This document shows, piece by piece, positions 6,683 through 9,274 of a stretch of 9,274 bases of DNA (the first letter of the stretch is position 1; the number at the start of each line of letters is the position of its first letter). The notes under the pieces were generated by a model. The model did not search any database and was not told the DNA's origin. It saw only the letters and a program-made list of their open reading frames with translations. Source of the stretch: Acidobacteriota bacterium (GTDB lineage: Bacteria > Acidobacteriota > Terriglobia > Bryobacterales > Bryobacteraceae); assembly GCA_023380575.1 (NCBI GenBank), contig JAMCRM010000297.1, forward strand, positions 1,308 to 10,581, in the 5' to 3' direction. Made by a program: the position numbers and the translations under genes.

Positions 6683-6712
6683 ACGCGGTGGGACCGCGTA
6701 CGGCGCTCGTAC
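6683..6712 (+). promoter_or_regulatory. Two adjacent stem-loops in the leader of the sheath-tube mRNA
   Basis: Stem-loop one is ACGCGGT-GGG-ACCGCGT (6683-6699), a perfect 7-bp stem. Stem-loop two is GTACG-GCGCT-CGTAC (6698-6712), a perfect 5-bp stem that shares two bases with the first. The second ends four bases before the Shine-Dalgarno AGGAGGGG (6717-6724). There is no U-tract, so this is not a terminator; it may modulate translation or mRNA stability. Confidence 0.45.
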
Positions 6713-6735
6713 TTACAGGAGGGGACTCTCAACCT

Positions 6736-8703
6736 ATGCCAGTTACGCCAACCTACCCCGGCGTGTACATCGAGGAAATCCCGAGCGGCGTACGCCCGAT
6801 TACGGGTGTCGCCACATCGATTGGTGCGTTCATAGACTTCTTCAAACGGGGTTTGCTGAACCAGGCCGTGCAGATCCTCAGCCCCTCCGATTTCGAAAAA
6901 CAGTTTGGCGGCCTCGATACCCGCAGCCAGGCGAGCTATGCCATCCAGCAGTTTCTCCTCAATGGCGGTACGCAGGCTTGGGTAGTGCGCGTCGGTGGAG
7001 CTAATATTCAAACCGCCGCGGTCGAGTTGCTGGATAAGCCCGGGGGGTCGGGCATCGTAACGGTTACGGCGGGCCAGCGGATACGCAAGATCAAGGCAGA
7101 TAACCCGGGGGCGTGGGGGAATAATCTCAGGCTCGAGGTCGATTACAATACCGCGGATCCCGGTGAACTCTGGAATCTGTTTGTCAGCGAAATCGATCCG
7201 GCATCCGGTAAGGTGCTGCAGTCGGAGTCATTCCGCAATCTTACCCTGCGCCCGGACTCTCCTACCAACGCCCTCGAAGTGGTCAATGAAGGCTCGCAAC
7301 TAATACAACTGACTGTAGTTGGGTCTGTGCCCTCGCCTTTCGTAACGACCTTCCGGCCCGCCACCACCGGCACCCTGGGCGCATCCCCTACGGCCATACC
7401 GGCCGAAAACGATGCGTTCACGGTGGATGCCGGCTCCGGCGCCAAAGCCGTGACTATGAAGTACGGAGGCGTCACCATCGCGGCCGGCGACTACCCGACC
7501 CTGCGTCCTTATCTGGAAGCCGCAATTCGGGCCGCCGATATCGATGATCCGCGGTTGAGTGGCGCGAGCGTGCAACTGTTCGGCACTGGCTCGAGCGCAG
7601 CCCCCTACCAGTTCCGCGTGCTCGCGGGCCGCGGAGGCGCCTCCTTCGATCCCAACACCGAGCTGACCTTTGCGGGAGCCAAGGCCGGGGATCTGGGGCT
7701 GACCAGTACGCCCAACGTCCAGCAGTATTCTCTCGGAATTTCCACCGCAAAGGGGGCGCAGGCCGTAGTGACCAACGGTGTCGGTAAGGATGGAGACCTG
7801 CCGAAAGCCAACGACATACGCGGCGTGGAGGCCTCCAAGACGGGCATTTGGGCCTTGGAGAGCGCGGACCTGTTCAACATTCTTTGCATTCCGTACGCCG
7901 CCGAACTCGGCGCAACCGATCTGCAGGCCGTTGCCAGTGACGCCGTCGCGTATTGCCGCAGACGGCGCGCTTTCTACATCCTCGATATTCCCTCCAGTGT
8001 TCAGACCGTGACCGCCATGCAGACGTGGATGACGCAGAATGACACCCTGCGCGATTCCCACGCGGCGGTCTACTTCCCGCGTGTGCTCGTGCCCGATCCG
8101 CTCAACAACAACCGCCTGCGCAATATGGCGGCCAGCGGAACCGTGGCCGGCATCTATGCCCAAACCGATGCGAACCGCGGCGTGTGGAAGGCGCCCGCCG
8201 GCGTGGAGACGCGATTGCGAAACGTCTCACAGCTTGCCTGCGATCTTACCGACGGCGAAAACGGCGTACTGAATCCCGTGGGCATCAACTGCCTCCGCAA
8301 TTTTCCGGTTTATGGCAACATCTGCTGGGGCGCCCGCACCCTGGACGGCGCCGACCAGCAGGCATCGCAGTGGAAGTACATACCCGTGCTGCGGCTTGCC
8401 AAGTATCTTGAAGAGAGCTTGTATCGCGGTACCAAGTGGGTGGTGTTCGAGCCCAACGACGAGCCGCTCTGGGCGCAGATCCGCCTGAACGTGGGCGCTT
8501 TCATGCACAGCCTGTTCCGCCAGGGCGCCTTTCAGGGGAGCAGCCCCGGGGAGGCGTACCTGGTCCGGTGCGACGCGGAGACCAATCCGCAAATCGACAT
8601 CGACCGCGGCATCGTCAATATTCTGGTCGGGTTCGCCCCCCTGAAACCCGCTGAGTTCGTGATCATCCAGATCCAGCAGCTTGCCGGACAGACGGCGCAG
8701 TAA
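6736..8703 (+). CDS. Contractile tail sheath protein
   Basis: This is a 655-residue sheath protein of contractile phage-tail-like particles. It polymerises around the inner tube and contracts to drive it through a target membrane. The N-terminus, TPTYPGVYIEEIPSGVRPIT (4-23) and GVATSIGAFIDFFKRG, is the conserved sheath start. FGGLDTRSQASYAIQQFLLN and GGTQAWVVRVGG follow. The conserved C-terminal core is clear: GARTLDGADQQASQWKYIPV (532-551), YLEESLYRGTKWVVFEPND, LWAQIRLNVGAFMHSLFRQG and FAPLKPAEFVIIQI. The length exceeds simple Afp/PVC sheaths (about 350-450 residues). Residues about 195-345 form a low-similarity beta-rich insertion, probably a surface domain. ATG 6736 fits the family N-terminus, but its Shine-Dalgarno AGGAGGGG is rather far (about 12 bases). 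An in-frame GTG at 6688 lies inside a leader hairpin and was rejected. The tube gene follows 13 bp downstream. Phage, R-type pyocin-like and eCIS origins cannot be separated by sequence here; the first-gene position and sheath-tube order favour eCIS. Confidence 0.9.
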   Translation: MPVTPTYPGVYIEEIPSGVRPITGVATSIGAFIDFFKRGLLNQAVQILSPSDFEKQFGGLDTRSQASYAIQQFLLNGGTQAWVVRVGGANIQTAAVELLDKPGGSGIVTVTAGQRIRKIKADNPGAWGNNLRLEVDYNTADPGELWNLFVSEIDPASGKVLQSESFRNLTLRPDSPTNALEVVNEGSQLIQLTVVGSVPSPFVTTFRPATTGTLGASPTAIPAENDAFTVDAGSGAKAVTMKYGGVTIAAGDYPTLRPYLEAAIRAADIDDPRLSGASVQLFGTGSSAAPYQFRVLAGRGGASFDPNTELTFAGAKAGDLGLTSTPNVQQYSLGISTAKGAQAVVTNGVGKDGDLPKANDIRGVEASKTGIWALESADLFNILCIPYAAELGATDLQAVASDAVAYCRRRRAFYILDIPSSVQTVTAMQTWMTQNDTLRDSHAAVYFPRVLVPDPLNNNRLRNMAASGTVAGIYAQTDANRGVWKAPAGVETRLRNVSQLACDLTDGENGVLNPVGINCLRNFPVYGNICWGARTLDGADQQASQWKYIPVLRLAKYLEESLYRGTKWVVFEPNDEPLWAQIRLNVGAFMHSLFRQGAFQGSSPGEAYLVRCDAETNPQIDIDRGIVNILVGFAPLKPAEFVIIQIQQLAGQTAQ

Positions 8704-8716
8704 GGAGGACCTCGCC

Positions 8717-9250
8717 ATGCCTGAATTCACCAAGCAGCCCTTACGCTTCGACCCGTACGGGGGCTTCAAATTCCGCATCAAGCTGGGCACCAGCACGAAT
8801 TACGTGGCGGGCATCAGCAAGGTGAGCTCATTGAAGCGGACCACCGAGGTGATAGAGCATCGCGAGGGCGGCGATCCGAGCACGCCGCGCAAGTCCCCGG
8901 GGCGCTCCAAATTCGATCCCATCACGCTCGAACGCGGCGTCACGCATGACGTGGATTTCGAGGTGTGGGCCACCAAGGTCTGGAACTTCACGGGCAAAGC
9001 GGGCGTGGAGTCTTCCCTCGCCGACTTCCGCAAAGACATCACCATCGATGTTTTCAACGAGGCCGGCCAGAAGGTGATCTCTTACCAGGTGTTCCGGTGC
9101 TGGGTTTCCGAATACCAGGCCATGTCGGATCTCGACGCCAACGCCAATGCCGTGCTGATCCAGCACATCAAGCTGGAAAACGAAGGCTGGATCCGCGATC
9201 TTTCGGTCCAGGAGCCGAACCCGGCGCAGTTCGAGCCGCCGGTGGGCTGA
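8717..9250 (+). CDS. Tail tube protein, gp19/TIGR02241 family
   Basis: This is a 177-residue inner tube protein of a contractile injection system. Hexameric rings of it stack to form the rigid tube inside the sheath. Family hallmarks are DPYGGFKFRIKL near the N-terminus (12-23), AGISKVSSLKRTTEVIEHRE with GG after it (31-52, the usual AGxSxVSGL...VIEYREGG pattern), SKFDPITLERGVTHD (64-78), and the C-terminal YQAMSDLDANANAVLIQHIK and LENEGW. The start is clear: the Shine-Dalgarno AAGGAGG overlaps the sheath stop codon (TAAGGAGG) with an 8-base spacer to ATG. The two genes are therefore tightly coupled, as expected for proteins needed in matched amounts. Length is normal for the family (about 145-180). 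A short Pro/Glu tail (VQEPNPAQFEPPVG) extends past the conserved domain. Confidence 0.9.
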   Translation: MPEFTKQPLRFDPYGGFKFRIKLGTSTNYVAGISKVSSLKRTTEVIEHREGGDPSTPRKSPGRSKFDPITLERGVTHDVDFEVWATKVWNFTGKAGVESSLADFRKDITIDVFNEAGQKVISYQVFRCWVSEYQAMSDLDANANAVLIQHIKLENEGWIRDLSVQEPNPAQFEPPVG

Positions 9251-9254
9251 TGCC

Positions 9255-9274
9255 ATGGCAACGGCGCAAGTGAC
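9255..9274 (+). CDS. Start of the next operon gene (partial)
   Basis: An ATG at 9255, four bases after the tube stop and with GGTGGG upstream, opens a frame reading MATAQV that runs off the window. In related clusters a second gp19-type tube protein commonly follows, and many of those begin with a similar short Met-Ala stretch, but six residues cannot identify it. An alternative ATG at 9250-9252 overlapping the tube stop gives only seven codons before a stop. Confidence 0.4.

Noticed and set aside
7300..8163. 287-codon minus-strand frame inside the sheath gene
   Set aside because: Antisense to a strongly supported sheath gene; His/Gly/Arg-rich translation without domain features.

Overview
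The window is GC-rich bacterial DNA, densely coding on both strands. It has no rRNA, tRNA, CRISPR array or insertion sequence that I can recognise. The gene content suggests a Gram-negative-type, flagellated, polysaccharide-using soil or sediment bacterium: FlgI is a P-ring protein, and there is a secreted transglycosylase and a very large secreted glycoside-hydrolase-like protein. The protein style, especially the Cys-containing soluble transglycosylase and the large secreted hydrolase, is reminiscent of Acidobacteriota (Solibacter/Bryobacter-like). That assignment is inference from memory of the families, not a search result.

Left part (1-2127), a flagellar module. The end of flgI is followed without a gap by a short flgJ that carries only the rod-binding domain. 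Converging on flgJ from the minus strand is a flaG-fliS pair, and the 3' ends of fliS and flgJ overlap by 71 bp. Divergent from flaG is a secreted lytic transglycosylase, which may supply the peptidoglycan-opening activity that this FlgJ lacks. A sigma-28-like promoter motif faces flaG-fliS in the divergent gap.

Middle (2225-3134), a broken patatin-like phospholipase. Its reading frame is lost exactly at the nucleophile elbow by what looks like a 10-bp insertion. The insertion turns a natural imperfect inverted repeat into a perfect 15-bp palindrome, the signature of a hairpin-templated strand-switch mutation. A second lesion, an in-frame stop with an apparent small loss, lies downstream.

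Next (3138-6470, minus strand), a 1110-residue exported multidomain protein: an N-terminal beta domain resembling DUF4450, an (alpha/alpha)6-barrel glycoside-hydrolase-like core, and Ig-like and beta-sandwich C-terminal domains.

Right part (6471-9274), the start of a contractile injection system operon on the plus strand. A promoter with a perfect TATAAT and a leader with two adjacent stem-loops precede a 655-residue tail-sheath protein. A gp19-type tail-tube protein follows, and then the first codons of another gene. The pairing suggests an extracellular contractile injection system (Afp/PVC-like) or a related phage-tail-like particle. The rest of the cluster lies outside the window, so its type and any cargo cannot be seen.
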